A stretch of 64,000 bases of DNA from Desulfuromonadales bacterium (GTDB lineage: Bacteria > Desulfobacterota > Desulfuromonadia > Desulfuromonadales > Syntrophotaleaceae): positions 37,826 through 101,825 of the forward strand of contig JABXKU010000003.1 of the NCBI GenBank assembly GCA_013619105.1, given 5' to 3'. The position numbers and the translations under genes are program-made. Positions 21,971 through 32,473 of the stretch are shown piece after piece; the first letter of the stretch is position 1, and each line of letters begins with the position of its first letter. A model generated the notes under the pieces. The model searched no databases. It had not been told where the DNA came from and was given only the letters and a program-made list of their open reading frames with translations.

Positions 21971-22563
21971 TGCTTTTATTGAGACGCCTTTACGACTGGG
22001 TTTTGCATTGGGCTCAAACCCCCTATGGGGTGCCGGTTCTGTTTTTATTAGCATTTGCCGAGTCATCTTTCTTCCCACTGCCGCCGGACATTCTGTTGCT
22101 GGCTCTGTGTTTGTCGCTGCCTGCTCGATCTTATCGTTTTGCCTTGTTGACCACCATAGGGTCGGTGGTCGGTGGCATGGTCGGCTATCTCATTGGTTTT
22201 ACTTTGTGGGGAGCGACATCTGAGTTTTTTTATCAGTATGTGCCGGGTTTTTCACCGAGTGGCTTTAATAGAATTCAACAGTTGTTTTCAACCTATGATT
22301 TTTGGGTGGTATTTACCGCTGGCTTTACTCCACTGCCTTATAAGATTTTTACCATTGGGGCGGGGGTTTTTGAGATAAACTTTCCGTTGTTTGTTTTGAC
22401 CTCTGCGATCAGTAGGGGTTTGCGGTTTTTCCTTATAGCCTGGCTTATTCATACCTTTGGTGACAAGGTAAAAGAAGGTATCGATCGATATTTCAATCTA
22501 TTGACCTTGGCCTTCATGGTCTTGCTTTTGGGAGGGTTTCTCCTTTTTACGGGATTGCGATGA
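21970..22563 (+). CDS. YqaA/DedA (SNARE-associated) family membrane protein
   Basis: Multiple TM segments, FFPLPPDILLLALCL; ATG overlaps the pcm stop (TAATG). Confidence 0.75.
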   Translation: MLLLRRLYDWVLHWAQTPYGVPVLFLLAFAESSFFPLPPDILLLALCLSLPARSYRFALLTTIGSVVGGMVGYLIGFTLWGATSEFFYQYVPGFSPSGFNRIQQLFSTYDFWVVFTAGFTPLPYKIFTIGAGVFEINFPLFVLTSAISRGLRFFLIAWLIHTFGDKVKEGIDRYFNLLTLAFMVLLLGGFLLFTGLR

Positions 22564-22638
22564 TTGCTGCCCTACAGTACGGTCGTATTTTAGTCGGGAT
22601 GGCATCAGAATCCTGCGGCCGGGAGAGGACGCTGAACG

Positions 22639-23421
22639 ATGATTAGATTGTTGCGCTGTGCTCTGTTGATAGCGATTTTGGGGCTATGGTTTACGCCTGG
22701 CTGTGCCGCACCCAAGGGAGTTTATCACACCGTTAAGCGAGGCCAAACTCTCTATCGTATCGGACAGGTTTACCGGGTAGATGTGAATCGGGTTGCCCGA
22801 ATTAATCGATTGACGGATCGTTCCCAACTAGAGGTTGGGCAGCGTCTTTTTATTCCTGGCGCCAGTTCCATTAAATTTGTTCCCGCCACAGTGGTTGCCA
22901 GAAGCAAAACATCGGTTAAACTACCTACCAGTAAACCAAAAAGAACTACCAATACCAGAACCGTCAGACCCCCTGTAACAGCTAGATCTCCTAAACCGAT
23001 GGCTGTTAATACCTCCCGTTCAGCTAGGCGGGGGGGAAACAAGGCGGCCAAAGGAACCTTTATCTGGCCCGTCAGAGGCTCTGTATTCAAAAAATTTGGG
23101 ACTAAAGGCAGCCATGCCAACAAAGGGATTGAAGTCGCCGCTCCTGTCGGCAGTGCTATTGTTGCCGCGGCCGCTGGAAAAGTAACCTATAGTGGTGATG
23201 GAATTACGGGGTTTGGTAATCTAATTATCTTAAAACATGACGATTCCTACTTTACGGTTTACGGGTTCAACCAGGCGAATCTTGTCAAATCCGGCAGTTT
23301 TGTAAGCCAGGGGCAGAAAATTGCTCTGGCTGGAAGTCCTCCTACCGGAGGTCAAGCTCGCTTGCACTTTGAGATACGGCGGGGCAAAGAAGCGGTCAAT
23401 CCCGTGCCATTTTTGCCCTAA
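22639..23421 (+). CDS. LysM + M23 peptidase lipoprotein (NlpD-like)
   Basis: LysM YHTVKRGQTLYRIGQVYRVDVNRVARINRL; M23 region FIWPVRGSVFKKFG...LHFEIRRGKEAVNPVPFL. Confidence 0.88.
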   Translation: MIRLLRCALLIAILGLWFTPGCAAPKGVYHTVKRGQTLYRIGQVYRVDVNRVARINRLTDRSQLEVGQRLFIPGASSIKFVPATVVARSKTSVKLPTSKPKRTTNTRTVRPPVTARSPKPMAVNTSRSARRGGNKAAKGTFIWPVRGSVFKKFGTKGSHANKGIEVAAPVGSAIVAAAAGKVTYSGDGITGFGNLIILKHDDSYFTVYGFNQANLVKSGSFVSQGQKIALAGSPPTGGQARLHFEIRRGKEAVNPVPFLP

Positions 23422-23467
23422 AAATCGATAACAATTATCCATTCAAGCGTTGGAGGTGTGTGCAGTT

Positions 23468-24472
23468 ATGGCGGATCATCAATCCAATTACAGTGAAGAT
23501 GAAGTAACCAGTGGCAGGAGTCCTGTGGCCGAAGAAGCAGGGGGGGGCCGTAGCGAAGAGTTAGAAAGTGCTGTGGTGTCCAAAAAGAAGAAAAGCAAGG
23601 TTGATAAAGAGGTTTCTTCTTCCGGCGACGATGCTATTAAGCTCTATCTTAAGGAGATCCAAAAGACCAAGCTGTTGACCGCTGAAGAAGAGCGATCTCT
23701 AGCTCGACGCATCGCTTCAGGGGATATGGGCGCACGCGATCATATGATCGAGTCGAACCTGCGTCTCGTCGTAAAAATAGCCAAGCGTTACATGAATCGA
23801 GGGTTGCCTTTTCTCGATTTGATCGAAGAAGGAAATATGGGCCTTATTAAAGCGGTCGAACGCTTTAAGCTGAGCAAGGAATGTCGTTTTTCCACCTATG
23901 CCACCTGGTGGATTCGGCAGTCCATCGAACGGGCACTGGTCAATCAGAGTCGCACGATTCGATTGCCGGTCCATGTTTCAGATGATATTAATAAATTTAT
24001 CAAAATCAGCCGGGAATTGGTCCATCGTTTCAATCGCGAACCGCAGGTCGATGAAATCGCGGAAGCTATGGGTGTTGAGCCGGCCTATATCCGGCGCCTC
24101 ATGGTCCTGGTAAAAAAGACCTATTCTATAGAACACCCCATGGGCGAGAATCGCGATTACAGCCTCATTGACACCATTGAAGACAGCAATGCAGACGATC
24201 CCTCGGTGTTTCTTGAAGATATTGATAAGTTTGCTCATATCCAGGAATGGCTGGGGGCTCTTGCTGAAAATGAGAGAGAGATTTTGATCCTTCGTTTTGG
24301 CCTGGAAGATCGGGAGCCACAGACCCTCGATACCATTGGCCAAAAATTCGGAGTTACTCGCGAGAGGATTCGCCAGATAGAGGCTAAAAGCCTTGACAAA
24401 CTGCGCAAGATCATGGAAGAAAAAGAAGCTCAAAGTCGGGCTTTCATGGAGCAGGATCTGGCGAACCGCTAG
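23468..24472 (+). CDS. rpoS: RpoS-like sigma-70 family factor
   Basis: [61 protein letters not shown], region 4 HTH; downstream of the nlpD-like gene. Confidence 0.85.
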   Translation: MADHQSNYSEDEVTSGRSPVAEEAGGGRSEELESAVVSKKKKSKVDKEVSSSGDDAIKLYLKEIQKTKLLTAEEERSLARRIASGDMGARDHMIESNLRLVVKIAKRYMNRGLPFLDLIEEGNMGLIKAVERFKLSKECRFSTYATWWIRQSIERALVNQSRTIRLPVHVSDDINKFIKISRELVHRFNREPQVDEIAEAMGVEPAYIRRLMVLVKKTYSIEHPMGENRDYSLIDTIEDSNADDPSVFLEDIDKFAHIQEWLGALAENEREILILRFGLEDREPQTLDTIGQKFGVTRERIRQIEAKSLDKLRKIMEEKEAQSRAFMEQDLANR

Positions 24473-24545
24473 CTGTGGAAAAACGTAAAATTATTTTATT
24501 TAATGTTAATAACTGATCAATGTATTGTTGAAGGGAAAGCTGATC

Positions 24546-25061
24546 GTGGATGATTTAAAAAAGGCTATTCGTGACATTCCTGATTTTCCAAAAAAAGGGA
24601 TTGTATTTAAGGATATAACCACCCTCTTGGCAGACGCCAAGAGCTTTCATCGCATGGTTGATCTGATTGCCCACCGCTACCTTGATAAAAAAATCGATCA
24701 GATTGTTGGGGTCGAAGCACGGGGCTTTATTCTGGGTGCCGCCTTGGCCTATAAGTTGGGTTGCGGCATCACGCTGGTTCGCAAACCAGGTAAATTACCT
24801 TATAAGACCGTTTCCAAAAGCTATGACCTCGAATACGGAACCGATACTCTTGAGATTCATGAAGACGCCTTTCAAAAAGGCGATCGGGTGGTAGTTGCCG
24901 ATGATTTGTTGGCCACCGGCGGTACGGTATCGACAGTGGTGTCATTGGTTGAACAAGTCGGTGCCGAGGTAGTGGAATGCGCCTTTTTAGCTGAATTGGA
25001 CTTTCTCAAAGGGCGGGAGCGTCTGCCTGAAGGTAAGGTTTATAGTCTGCTACGGTTCTAG
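24546..25061 (+). CDS. apt: Adenine phosphoribosyltransferase
   Basis: [42 protein letters not shown]. Confidence 0.95.
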   Translation: MDDLKKAIRDIPDFPKKGIVFKDITTLLADAKSFHRMVDLIAHRYLDKKIDQIVGVEARGFILGAALAYKLGCGITLVRKPGKLPYKTVSKSYDLEYGTDTLEIHEDAFQKGDRVVVADDLLATGGTVSTVVSLVEQVGAEVVECAFLAELDFLKGRERLPEGKVYSLLRF

Positions 25062-25116
25062 CGCTGAAAGAAAGGTCTTGCCAACCCATTTGGCATACGT
25101 TATAAGTCTGCCTTTC

Positions 25117-25193
25117 GGCTCCGTAGCTCAGCTGGATAGAGCAACCGCCTCCTAAGCGGTAGGCCATGCGTTCGAATCGCATCGGGGCCACCA
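25117..25193 (+). tRNA. tRNA-Arg (CCT), CCA encoded
   Basis: GGCTCCG/CGGGGCC acceptor, anticodon loop CTCCTAA, GTTCGAATC T loop. Confidence 0.95.
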
Positions 25194-25198
25194 ATAAA

Positions 25199-25236
25199 AT
25201 CAACGCCGTAACTCTCTGTAGTTGCGGCGTTTTTGT
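25199..25236 (+). terminator. Intrinsic terminator after tRNA-Arg
   Basis: AACGCCGTAAC-TCTCTGTA-GTTGCGGCGTTTTT. Confidence 0.65.
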
Positions 25237-25592
25237 GTGTCTTGGAATGCATGGTTTGTCTCTGTTGCTGGCCGTGTTCGATGAGATGAGTCTGGCTGAT
25301 AAAAACCGGCCCTAACACGATGAGTCTATCGAACTTGACGGGCCATAACGAAAAATTGGCTGCTAGATCTTAGCTTTTTGCGAATTTAAGCGCGAATAGC
25401 AGGGCTACTTGGCGAATATTCTTCCCGGGGTGCCTATGAGCGCATGGTAGCTAGTCTCATGGACGTTTTTGGCCTCAAATGCAGAGCACAGTAGGCCTGA
25501 AGTAGAAGACAGAGGTTGATCGGTGGCACGCTTCGAATAAAAAACTCGGTCATGATAGTGCCGATAGGTTAGACATCATGCTTGATTTAACT

Positions 25593-25621
25593 GCAAGCTC
25601 CTGCCCCCAGCAGGAGCTTGC
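25593..25621. repeat. Perfect 12-bp inverted repeat (hairpin) in a gene-free stretch
   Basis: GCAAGCTCCTGC-CCCCA-GCAGGAGCTTGC. Confidence 0.7.
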
Positions 25622-25909
25622 TTTGCGTTTATGCGAAGTAATGGGCAGAAGGCAGAATTGAATGATCGCCCATGGCTTCTACAAGCATTATTTATCCAAA
25701 ACATATAAAGGCATTACGCTTTAGAATGGCAGAACATTTTTGGCATTGGAGTATGGGTAATGATTTAATTTTGGGTTGAGTTAATGCATTTTTCGTTGTA
25801 TTCTCCGCACCAGAATATTTTCATTGTGGGTTCATTTTACGTGTGTGGACTTCTCTTAATTTGATGACGTTATGCGTTGTCATACGCACCGATTTCAGGA
25901 AGGAGACAT

Positions 25910-26497
25910 ATGAAAGAGTTAGTCACGGGAAGAGGACTCGGTGTTTTTTTTCTTGTTTTAGTGGCAAGTCTATTCTGTCTATCGCCGGTATTCGCCGCCC
26001 AGACGGTCGTTTATACGAAGTATAATATTCACGTTCAGGATAAACTCAGCCGCTCCGGGAAACATGTTTATCACGCCAGTTATGCCGGCTATGTCAATCC
26101 TGGCGCCGGGCATTTGATCATTCCGGCAGGGTCTAAAGTCACTGTCTTGAAGAAAAACCGTAAGCTTTTTCGCTTCCGGGTTGAGAAGGATAGCAAGGTT
26201 GTCAACTTTCAATACCACCAGCCGCGAATGGGAATGAGCATAGGTGAGTATATAGAGAAAATCACTTCATCTAAACCCGTATCCTTGTCCCGGTTTTCCA
26301 GCAAAGATAAAAAGGGTATTGCCGCAGGTAAGGCTTATGTGGGCATGAGCAAAAAGGGAGTGATGGCGGCTCTGGGATATCCGCCAACCCATAGAACCCC
26401 CTCTTTGGATGCCTCGAGCTGGATCTATTGGGCCAACCGGTTTCGCACCATCGGCGTTGACTTTGATAATAATGGGCGAGTCAAGGCAATCAGATAA
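25910..26497 (+). CDS. Secreted protein with C-terminal SmpA/BamE-like domain
   Basis: Signal peptide; AGKAYVGMSKKGVMAALGYPPTHRTPSLDASSWIYWANRFRTIGVDFDNNGRVKAIR; SD AGGAAGGAG before ATG at 25910. Confidence 0.55.
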   Translation: MKELVTGRGLGVFFLVLVASLFCLSPVFAAQTVVYTKYNIHVQDKLSRSGKHVYHASYAGYVNPGAGHLIIPAGSKVTVLKKNRKLFRFRVEKDSKVVNFQYHQPRMGMSIGEYIEKITSSKPVSLSRFSSKDKKGIAAGKAYVGMSKKGVMAALGYPPTHRTPSLDASSWIYWANRFRTIGVDFDNNGRVKAIR

Positions 26498-26555
26498 GCA
26501 GCGAGTCATTATTCCAGTTCGGTGATGGTGGCCGTTCAAGAAAAGGATTCAGACA

Positions 26556-27290
26556 TTGAATAAAGATGTTCGGCAAATTGCCTTGGTGACAGGGGCCAGC
26601 AAAGGGATCGGTGCTGCGATAGCGGTGGATCTGGCGCGTAATGGTTTTGATATCTGGCTAAACTTCCGCAGCGATTTGACGGCGGCAAATAAGGTTGCGG
26701 CTGAAATAGAGGCCCTTGGTAGCAAGTGTACGCTGGTTCCTTTTGATGTCGCGGATGGCGCAGCGGTGAGGTCTGCCCTTGAACCATTGCTGGTAGACCA
26801 GGTTCCCCACGTTCTGGTTAATAATGCCGGATTCACTCGGGATACCTTGATGATCTGGATGAAGGAGAGCGAGTGGAAGGATGTGCTTTCAGTTCATCTG
26901 GACGGATTTTTCAATGTAACCAAGACAATTCTTACCGGCATGATAAAAAAACGCTGTGGCCGTATAGTCAATATCGTCTCTACTTCGGGGCAGAGTGGAG
27001 TTGCAGGTCAGCTTAATTACTCTTCAGCCAAGGCGGGACTGATCGGGGCGACCAAATCTCTAGCTGCCGAAGTGGCTAAGCGCAAAATATTGGTCAACGC
27101 CGTTTCGCCCGGTTTTATTGAAACAGAAATGATTCAGGATTTGCCCAAAGATCGAATTTTGCCCATGATCCCACTTGGTCGGATTGGTCAACCAGAGGAG
27201 GTTGCCGGATTGGTTAGTTTTCTTTGTTCGGAGAAGGCCTCTTACATAACCGGGCAGGTGTTTTCAGTTAATGGTGGAGCTTACATGTAA
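26556..27290 (+). CDS. 3-oxoacyl-ACP reductase (FabG/ApeQ-like ketoreductase)
   Basis: TGASKGIG, NNAG, Ser/Tyr/Lys active site (STSGQSGVAGQLNYSSAK). Confidence 0.9.
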   Translation: MNKDVRQIALVTGASKGIGAAIAVDLARNGFDIWLNFRSDLTAANKVAAEIEALGSKCTLVPFDVADGAAVRSALEPLLVDQVPHVLVNNAGFTRDTLMIWMKESEWKDVLSVHLDGFFNVTKTILTGMIKKRCGRIVNIVSTSGQSGVAGQLNYSSAKAGLIGATKSLAAEVAKRKILVNAVSPGFIETEMIQDLPKDRILPMIPLGRIGQPEEVAGLVSFLCSEKASYITGQVFSVNGGAYM

Positions 27291-27370
27291 ATTCCACGGG
27301 GTGGAAGGATCTAACAGTTCATTCGCTGGCAACGGTCATTGCCGGCTTTTATTTTGATTTGAAGGGGATT

Positions 27371-28591
27371 ATGTACCGGGTTGCCATCACTGGGGTTGGA
27401 ATTGTTTCCTGTCTCGGCAGTGACGTAGAGTCTGTCGCCGAAGCACTACGCTTGGGCCAGTCAGGGATTGTGCTTGACGAGAATCGTCGCAAGCTTGGAT
27501 TTCGCAGCTCTTTGACCGGGATGGTCAAGGGCTTTGATGCCGCCTCGGTATTGTCGCGGAAGCAGCGCAAAACCATGCCGGATTTCGCTATCCAGGCTTA
27601 TACGGCTGCAAAGGATGCTATCGGAATGGCCGGGTTGGCACCCGAGCAGGTTAAGAACGATGAGACCGGCTTGATTTTCGGCTGCGACTCTAGCTGTATT
27701 GCTGCGATCGAACAGGTCGACTTGCTGAGAGAAAGGGGCGAAACTAAGCTCATTGGCAGCGGATTGGTTTTTCGCTCAATGACCAGCAGTGTCACGATGA
27801 ATCTTAACACCCTATTGCAAACTCAGGGCGCCTGCTGGACACTAAGTTCGGCCTGCTCCAGCGGAGGGCATGCGGTCGGTCAATCGGCGGATCTGATTGC
27901 CATGGGCCGGCAGGAACGTGTCATTTGCGGTGGTGCCCAAGAGGTTAACTGGGAGTCAATGTGCAGTTTTGATGCCCTGGGTGCTTTTTCTGTTGGTATG
28001 GATTCTCCGGCCACCGCCAGTCGGCCCTTCGATGCCGGTCGTGACGGCCTGGTTCCCAGTGGTGGGGCAGCCGCCCTGGTGTTGGAGCGCTACGACCTGG
28101 CAGAGGCTCGGGGAGCAACGATCTTGGGAGAGGTGCTTTCCTATGCATTTTCTTCTGATGGACAGCATCTCTCCGTTCCTAGCCGCGGCGGCCTTCAGCG
28201 GGCGATGGGCAAAGCGATCGATGGTGCTGGCCTGAAACCGGCCGATATTAATTACGTGTGCGCCCATGCCACCTCTACTCCTGCTGGAGACGCTGCAGAA
28301 GCGGATAATATTGCCGCTGTTTTTGGTTCCAGTCATCCCTGGGTTTCATCTGTTAAGTCGATGACCGGGCACGAACTTTGGATGTCAGGGGCCTCCCAGG
28401 TTGTCTATACGACCCTTATGGCCCAAAAGGGGTTTATTGCTCCTAATATCAATTTTGAAACCCCGGATGAAAATAGTCGTGGTTTGCGGATCGCCACGGA
28501 AGCCATTCAGCTCACTCCCGAACACGTGCTGTGCAATTCGGCTGGTTTCGGTGGGACCAATTCATGCCTGGTTCTGAGGTACGACCGATGA
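27371..28591 (+). CDS. Beta-ketoacyl-ACP synthase (FabB/F-like), KS 1 of the cluster
   Basis: LSSACSSGGHA active-site Cys; His at VCAHATSTPAGD and KSMTGHELWMSGASQ. Confidence 0.9.
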   Translation: MYRVAITGVGIVSCLGSDVESVAEALRLGQSGIVLDENRRKLGFRSSLTGMVKGFDAASVLSRKQRKTMPDFAIQAYTAAKDAIGMAGLAPEQVKNDETGLIFGCDSSCIAAIEQVDLLRERGETKLIGSGLVFRSMTSSVTMNLNTLLQTQGACWTLSSACSSGGHAVGQSADLIAMGRQERVICGGAQEVNWESMCSFDALGAFSVGMDSPATASRPFDAGRDGLVPSGGAAALVLERYDLAEARGATILGEVLSYAFSSDGQHLSVPSRGGLQRAMGKAIDGAGLKPADINYVCAHATSTPAGDAAEADNIAAVFGSSHPWVSSVKSMTGHELWMSGASQVVYTTLMAQKGFIAPNINFETPDENSRGLRIATEAIQLTPEHVLCNSAGFGGTNSCLVLRYDR

Positions 28592-30078
28592 TCTATGATC
28601 AGGTCGTTATCGGGTCCGGTATTTCGGGCTTGGTTGCAGCAACTATTTTAGCTCAATATGGTCACCGCGTTGCGTTGGTTGAACAGGCACCGGTTCTGGC
28701 CCCCGTGCTGCGAGGCTTCTCCCGCCAGGGTATTTACTATGACACCGGATTCCACTATTCCGGTGGTTTGGGGGATGGGGAAGTCCTCGATGTACTGTTC
28801 CGTTATCTCGGGATTGCCGAAAAAATTGAAAAGTACTCCTTTGCCGCGGATCGCTTCGATACCTTCCGTGATGTGGAGACTCAGGAAGAGTTTCACTTTC
28901 CTATCGGTCGCGAAGCATTACGGGATAGACTCAGTACAGCCTTTCCGCAGGAGCGGGAAGGTATTGACAAGTATCTGGCGATGGTCCGTGAGGCTTGTCA
29001 GGCAATCCCTTATCTGAATCTTGATCTTGAATTCGGTCAAGTTAAGTCCCCTCTTGGAGTTCATGGTCCCTCTCTGGGAGAGGTTCTCGATCAACTCATT
29101 GGCAATACCGCCCTTAAGGGGCTGTTGTCCATGCATTCTTTGCTCTATGGTGTTCCTCCTGATCAAGTTCCCTTCTTTCTCCATGCCAGTGTTGCTGGGC
29201 TCTATTATGAGTCGGTGCATGGTTTAAAAGGGGGAGGGCTGAGTCTTGTCCAAGCCTTTGAACAACGACTGGACGAGTTAGGTGTGGATGTTTTTCTTGG
29301 GCAGGCGGCTCAGAAGTTTAGTTTCGCTGCTAATGGCACTCTTGCCGGCGTGACCATGGCCGATGGGGAGGTTGTTGCCTGTCGTAACTGTGTCGCCACT
29401 GTCCATCCGCAGGTGGTGCTCGATTTGGTGCCATCTGAACTGCTGAGACCGGTTTATCGCCGTCGACTCGAAAACTTAGAAGAGACCGTTTCTGCCATAA
29501 TGCTCTATGCTGCCTGCGAGACTCCGAGTCCCTTGTTGCAAGGAAGCAATCTGTTTCTTGGCCGCCTAGGGCGACCGTTGGAGGGTTTGGGCTGTGGAGC
29601 GCTGGAGGAACGACCAATCTATATGGCCGGGACTGCACCGGATGATAAGGGGCCTGGGGCAAGGGGCTTTGTTGCTATCTGCCCAGCTGAGCAGGACTGC
29701 ACTTCCCGTTGGAGCGGTTCCTCCTTGGGCAAGCGACCAGCAGAATACCTGCGGTTCAAAGAAGAGACTATGGAGCGCATGCAGTGCCACATCGAACGAA
29801 GCTGTCCTGAATTGCGAGGCACCTTTAAGGTGTCCGCCGGTGCCACGCCACTGACCATACGTGACTTTTCCGCCAATCCCGCGGGAGGGCTCTACGGAGT
29901 AAAGCATAGGGTGGGGCAGTATAATCCCATGGCAAGAACCCGGGTGCCCGGCCTGTTTCTCGCTGGTCAGGCAGTGGTGGCCCCCGGTGTGCTCGGAGGC
30001 GCGCTGTCCGGATTTTTGACCTGTGGTCAGATGCTGGGGCAGGATCAGTTACTTGAAAGGGTGAAGGCATGCAGTTGA
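28588..30078 (+). CDS. FAD-dependent oxidoreductase, phytoene desaturase (CrtI)-like
   Basis: YDQVVIGSGISGLVAATILAQYGHRVALVEQ; GLYGVKHRVGQYNPMARTRVPGLFLAGQAVVAPGVLGG; ATGA overlap with the upstream KS. Confidence 0.8.
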   Translation: MIYDQVVIGSGISGLVAATILAQYGHRVALVEQAPVLAPVLRGFSRQGIYYDTGFHYSGGLGDGEVLDVLFRYLGIAEKIEKYSFAADRFDTFRDVETQEEFHFPIGREALRDRLSTAFPQEREGIDKYLAMVREACQAIPYLNLDLEFGQVKSPLGVHGPSLGEVLDQLIGNTALKGLLSMHSLLYGVPPDQVPFFLHASVAGLYYESVHGLKGGGLSLVQAFEQRLDELGVDVFLGQAAQKFSFAANGTLAGVTMADGEVVACRNCVATVHPQVVLDLVPSELLRPVYRRRLENLEETVSAIMLYAACETPSPLLQGSNLFLGRLGRPLEGLGCGALEERPIYMAGTAPDDKGPGARGFVAICPAEQDCTSRWSGSSLGKRPAEYLRFKEETMERMQCHIERSCPELRGTFKVSAGATPLTIRDFSANPAGGLYGVKHRVGQYNPMARTRVPGLFLAGQAVVAPGVLGGALSGFLTCGQMLGQDQLLERVKACS

Positions 30079-31304
30079 AGAGGGTTGTTATCACAGGTTG
30101 TGGGAGCGTCTCGCCCTATGGAAGAGGTGTTGACACGCTGATGGAAGGGCTTTTAGCTGGTCGCAGCGCTGTGCAGAATTTCCCCGACCTGGCGGCTATC
30201 GGTGGCCTTCGAACCAGGGTGGCTGCCAAAGTATCCGGCATTAATCCTAAAGAGATCCCGCGTAAGGATCGTCGTTCCATGTCCGCCATGTCGATCTTTG
30301 CCACTATGGCCAGTCAGGATGCTTTGGCTCAATCTGGAGTGACCACTGAACAGCTGACTAGTGGCCGTCTGGGGATCTCCCTTGGTTCCACGGTCGGTAG
30401 TACCAAGACAACCGAAGAACTCTTCCGAGACTTTTTTACCGATTCTAGTCTGGAGCGGATGAAGTCGACCATTTTTTTCCAGATCATGAATCACAGTTGC
30501 GCTTCCAATGTGGCGCAAGCATTGGGTATCAGCGGCCGTCTTTTGGCCCCGTCCGCGGCCTGCTCTACAGGCTGCCAGGCTATCGGTTACGGTTATGAGC
30601 TCATTGCCATGGGCAAGCAGGACATGATGCTCTGCGGTGGCGCTGACGAATTTCATCCGCTGACGGCGGCGACCTTCGATAATATCAATGCCGCGTCAGT
30701 CGGCTTTAATGACTCTCCTAGCTGTACGCCTAGGCCCTTCGATCGGGCCAGGGACGGTGTGGTCTGTGCCGAAGGGGCGGGGGTCGTATTGATCGAATCC
30801 CTCGATTCCGCCATTGAACGTGGCGTGCCTATCCTTGCTGAGATTGGCGGCTTCGCCACGCTTTCGGATCCGAGAAGTATTGCCAATCCCAATGTTGAGG
30901 CTATGGAGCGCTGCATGCGCCTGGCCCTGGAGGACGCCGACCTTGGTGCGGACGAAATTGATTACATCAATGCCCACGCCACGGCTACCGAGCAGGGGGA
31001 TATTGCCGAAAGCGAGGCCATCTCTCGAATTTTTGGGGAGCTGGTGCCTGTCAGCAGCTTAAAAGGTCATATGGGACACACTATGGCGGCCAGTGGTTCC
31101 CTCGAGCTGATCGCTTCTTTGGAAATGATGAGCCGGGGCAGGCTGGTGCCGACCCTCAATCTTGAGGAGGTGGATCCGGCTTGCAGCACCCTTAACTATT
31201 TGCGCTTGGTTCAAGCAACCGAGATCGACACTTTTGTCAAAAACAGTTTCGCCTTTGGGGGCGTTAATTCATCGATTGTGGTAAGGAGATTCACGCATGA
31301 CTGA
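30069..31304 (+). CDS. Beta-ketoacyl-ACP synthase, KS 2
   Basis: SAACSTGCQAIGYG; NAHATATEQGD; SSLKGHMGHTMAASG. Confidence 0.9.
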   Translation: MQLKRVVITGCGSVSPYGRGVDTLMEGLLAGRSAVQNFPDLAAIGGLRTRVAAKVSGINPKEIPRKDRRSMSAMSIFATMASQDALAQSGVTTEQLTSGRLGISLGSTVGSTKTTEELFRDFFTDSSLERMKSTIFFQIMNHSCASNVAQALGISGRLLAPSAACSTGCQAIGYGYELIAMGKQDMMLCGGADEFHPLTAATFDNINAASVGFNDSPSCTPRPFDRARDGVVCAEGAGVVLIESLDSAIERGVPILAEIGGFATLSDPRSIANPNVEAMERCMRLALEDADLGADEIDYINAHATATEQGDIAESEAISRIFGELVPVSSLKGHMGHTMAASGSLELIASLEMMSRGRLVPTLNLEEVDPACSTLNYLRLVQATEIDTFVKNSFAFGGVNSSIVVRRFTHD

Positions 31305-31557
31305 ACAGCAGATAATTGATTTGATTAATTCCTCGCTGGTAGAGGAGTTTGAACTCGATCCAGCGTCGATGAGTCCCGATGCTAATATCTATGAGGATTT
31401 GGGGCTCGACAGTCTTGATACGGTGGACATGGTGATCGTTCTGGAAGGGGCGTTCAAGTTCAAAATTCGCGAAGAGGAGGAGATCCGAGAGATCCGCACC
31501 CTCGGTGATATCTACCGCTTTGTAAATGGTAAAAGCCATCAGATTAAAAGGAAATGA
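31297..31557 (+). CDS. Acyl carrier protein, ACP 1
   Basis: DLGLDSLDTVDMVIVLE phosphopantetheine site; overlaps KS 2. Confidence 0.9.
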   Translation: MTEQQIIDLINSSLVEEFELDPASMSPDANIYEDLGLDSLDTVDMVIVLEGAFKFKIREEEEIREIRTLGDIYRFVNGKSHQIKRK

Positions 31558-31651
31558 CTAAGCAAAAAGTTTGACCTATAACTCTGTAGGACAGATTTTT
31601 TTGTAATGTCTCTCTGGACTTTTGCGACCGATTTTTAAGTAGGAATGGCCA

Positions 31652-32473
31652 ATGGCGGCAGTATCTGATGTTGTACAAGAAAAGTCTGGCGATAAGGTGA
31701 CCCGCTTTTTCGGGCCGTCTGTGGTGGTGATGAACCTTGTGGTTTATCCGCTACTGGCTCTCTGCACTGTGCTTGGAGTACTTCTTTTCCCCTTGGGCTT
31801 TGTGCTTTGGAAATTGGTCACCAATTGGGACAGTGGACGTATCATGCGCCACTTTATCTGGATATATGGGCAGGGATGCCTCTTTGTTATGAAGCCTTTT
31901 GTCAGGTTTCGTCGGGAGGGATTCCAGCATTTGACGTCCGGTGAACCCTGCCTGCTAGTGGTCAACCACCTCTCCTTTTTCGATACTTATTGTATGGCGT
32001 TGCTCCCAACCTACGATGTCACCTTTGCGGTGCGGGCCTGGCCTTTTCGCATGCCCTGGTACGGCTGGTTTATGCGGTTGGCCGGATACCAGGACGTTGA
32101 GAGTTTGGACTGGGAAGAAATCCTCAGCTCTGCCGCTGCCACCTTTAGTAAGGGTGGGCACCTCCTGTTTTTTCCTGAAGGACACCGTAGTCGCACTGGC
32201 GGTTTACAGCGTTTTTATAATGGGGCCTTTCGCTTGGCTGCAGAGTTAGATGTGCGTTTGGTTCCCTTGTGCCTCGATGGGACCAATAAGCTACTGCCCC
32301 CCAAGCGTCTTTGGTTTAGCCCTGCTGAAATTGTCATTAGGGCGTTGCCTCCGGTGGAAGGTACGCAATTTACCGGTATTGAGGGACCTCGCCAACTGCG
32401 TAAGCTGGTTAAGGGACAGATGACAGAGGCTCTGGCTCAGATGCGGGGGGAAGACCCTGAAGGACTTAAATAA
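31652..32473 (+). CDS. 1-acyl-glycerol-3-phosphate acyltransferase-like (PlsC family)
   Basis: NHLSFFDTYCMALL (NHX4D-like), FFPEGHRSRTGGLQRFYNGAFRLA. Confidence 0.85.
   Translation: MAAVSDVVQEKSGDKVTRFFGPSVVVMNLVVYPLLALCTVLGVLLFPLGFVLWKLVTNWDSGRIMRHFIWIYGQGCLFVMKPFVRFRREGFQHLTSGEPCLLVVNHLSFFDTYCMALLPTYDVTFAVRAWPFRMPWYGWFMRLAGYQDVESLDWEEILSSAAATFSKGGHLLFFPEGHRSRTGGLQRFYNGAFRLAAELDVRLVPLCLDGTNKLLPPKRLWFSPAEIVIRALPPVEGTQFTGIEGPRQLRKLVKGQMTEALAQMRGEDPEGLK

Noticed and set aside
25117-25193. attL/attR pair from integration at tRNA-Arg
   Set aside because: No copy of the tRNA 3' end was found by eye elsewhere in the window and no integrase gene is present; kept only as a hypothesis in the island finding
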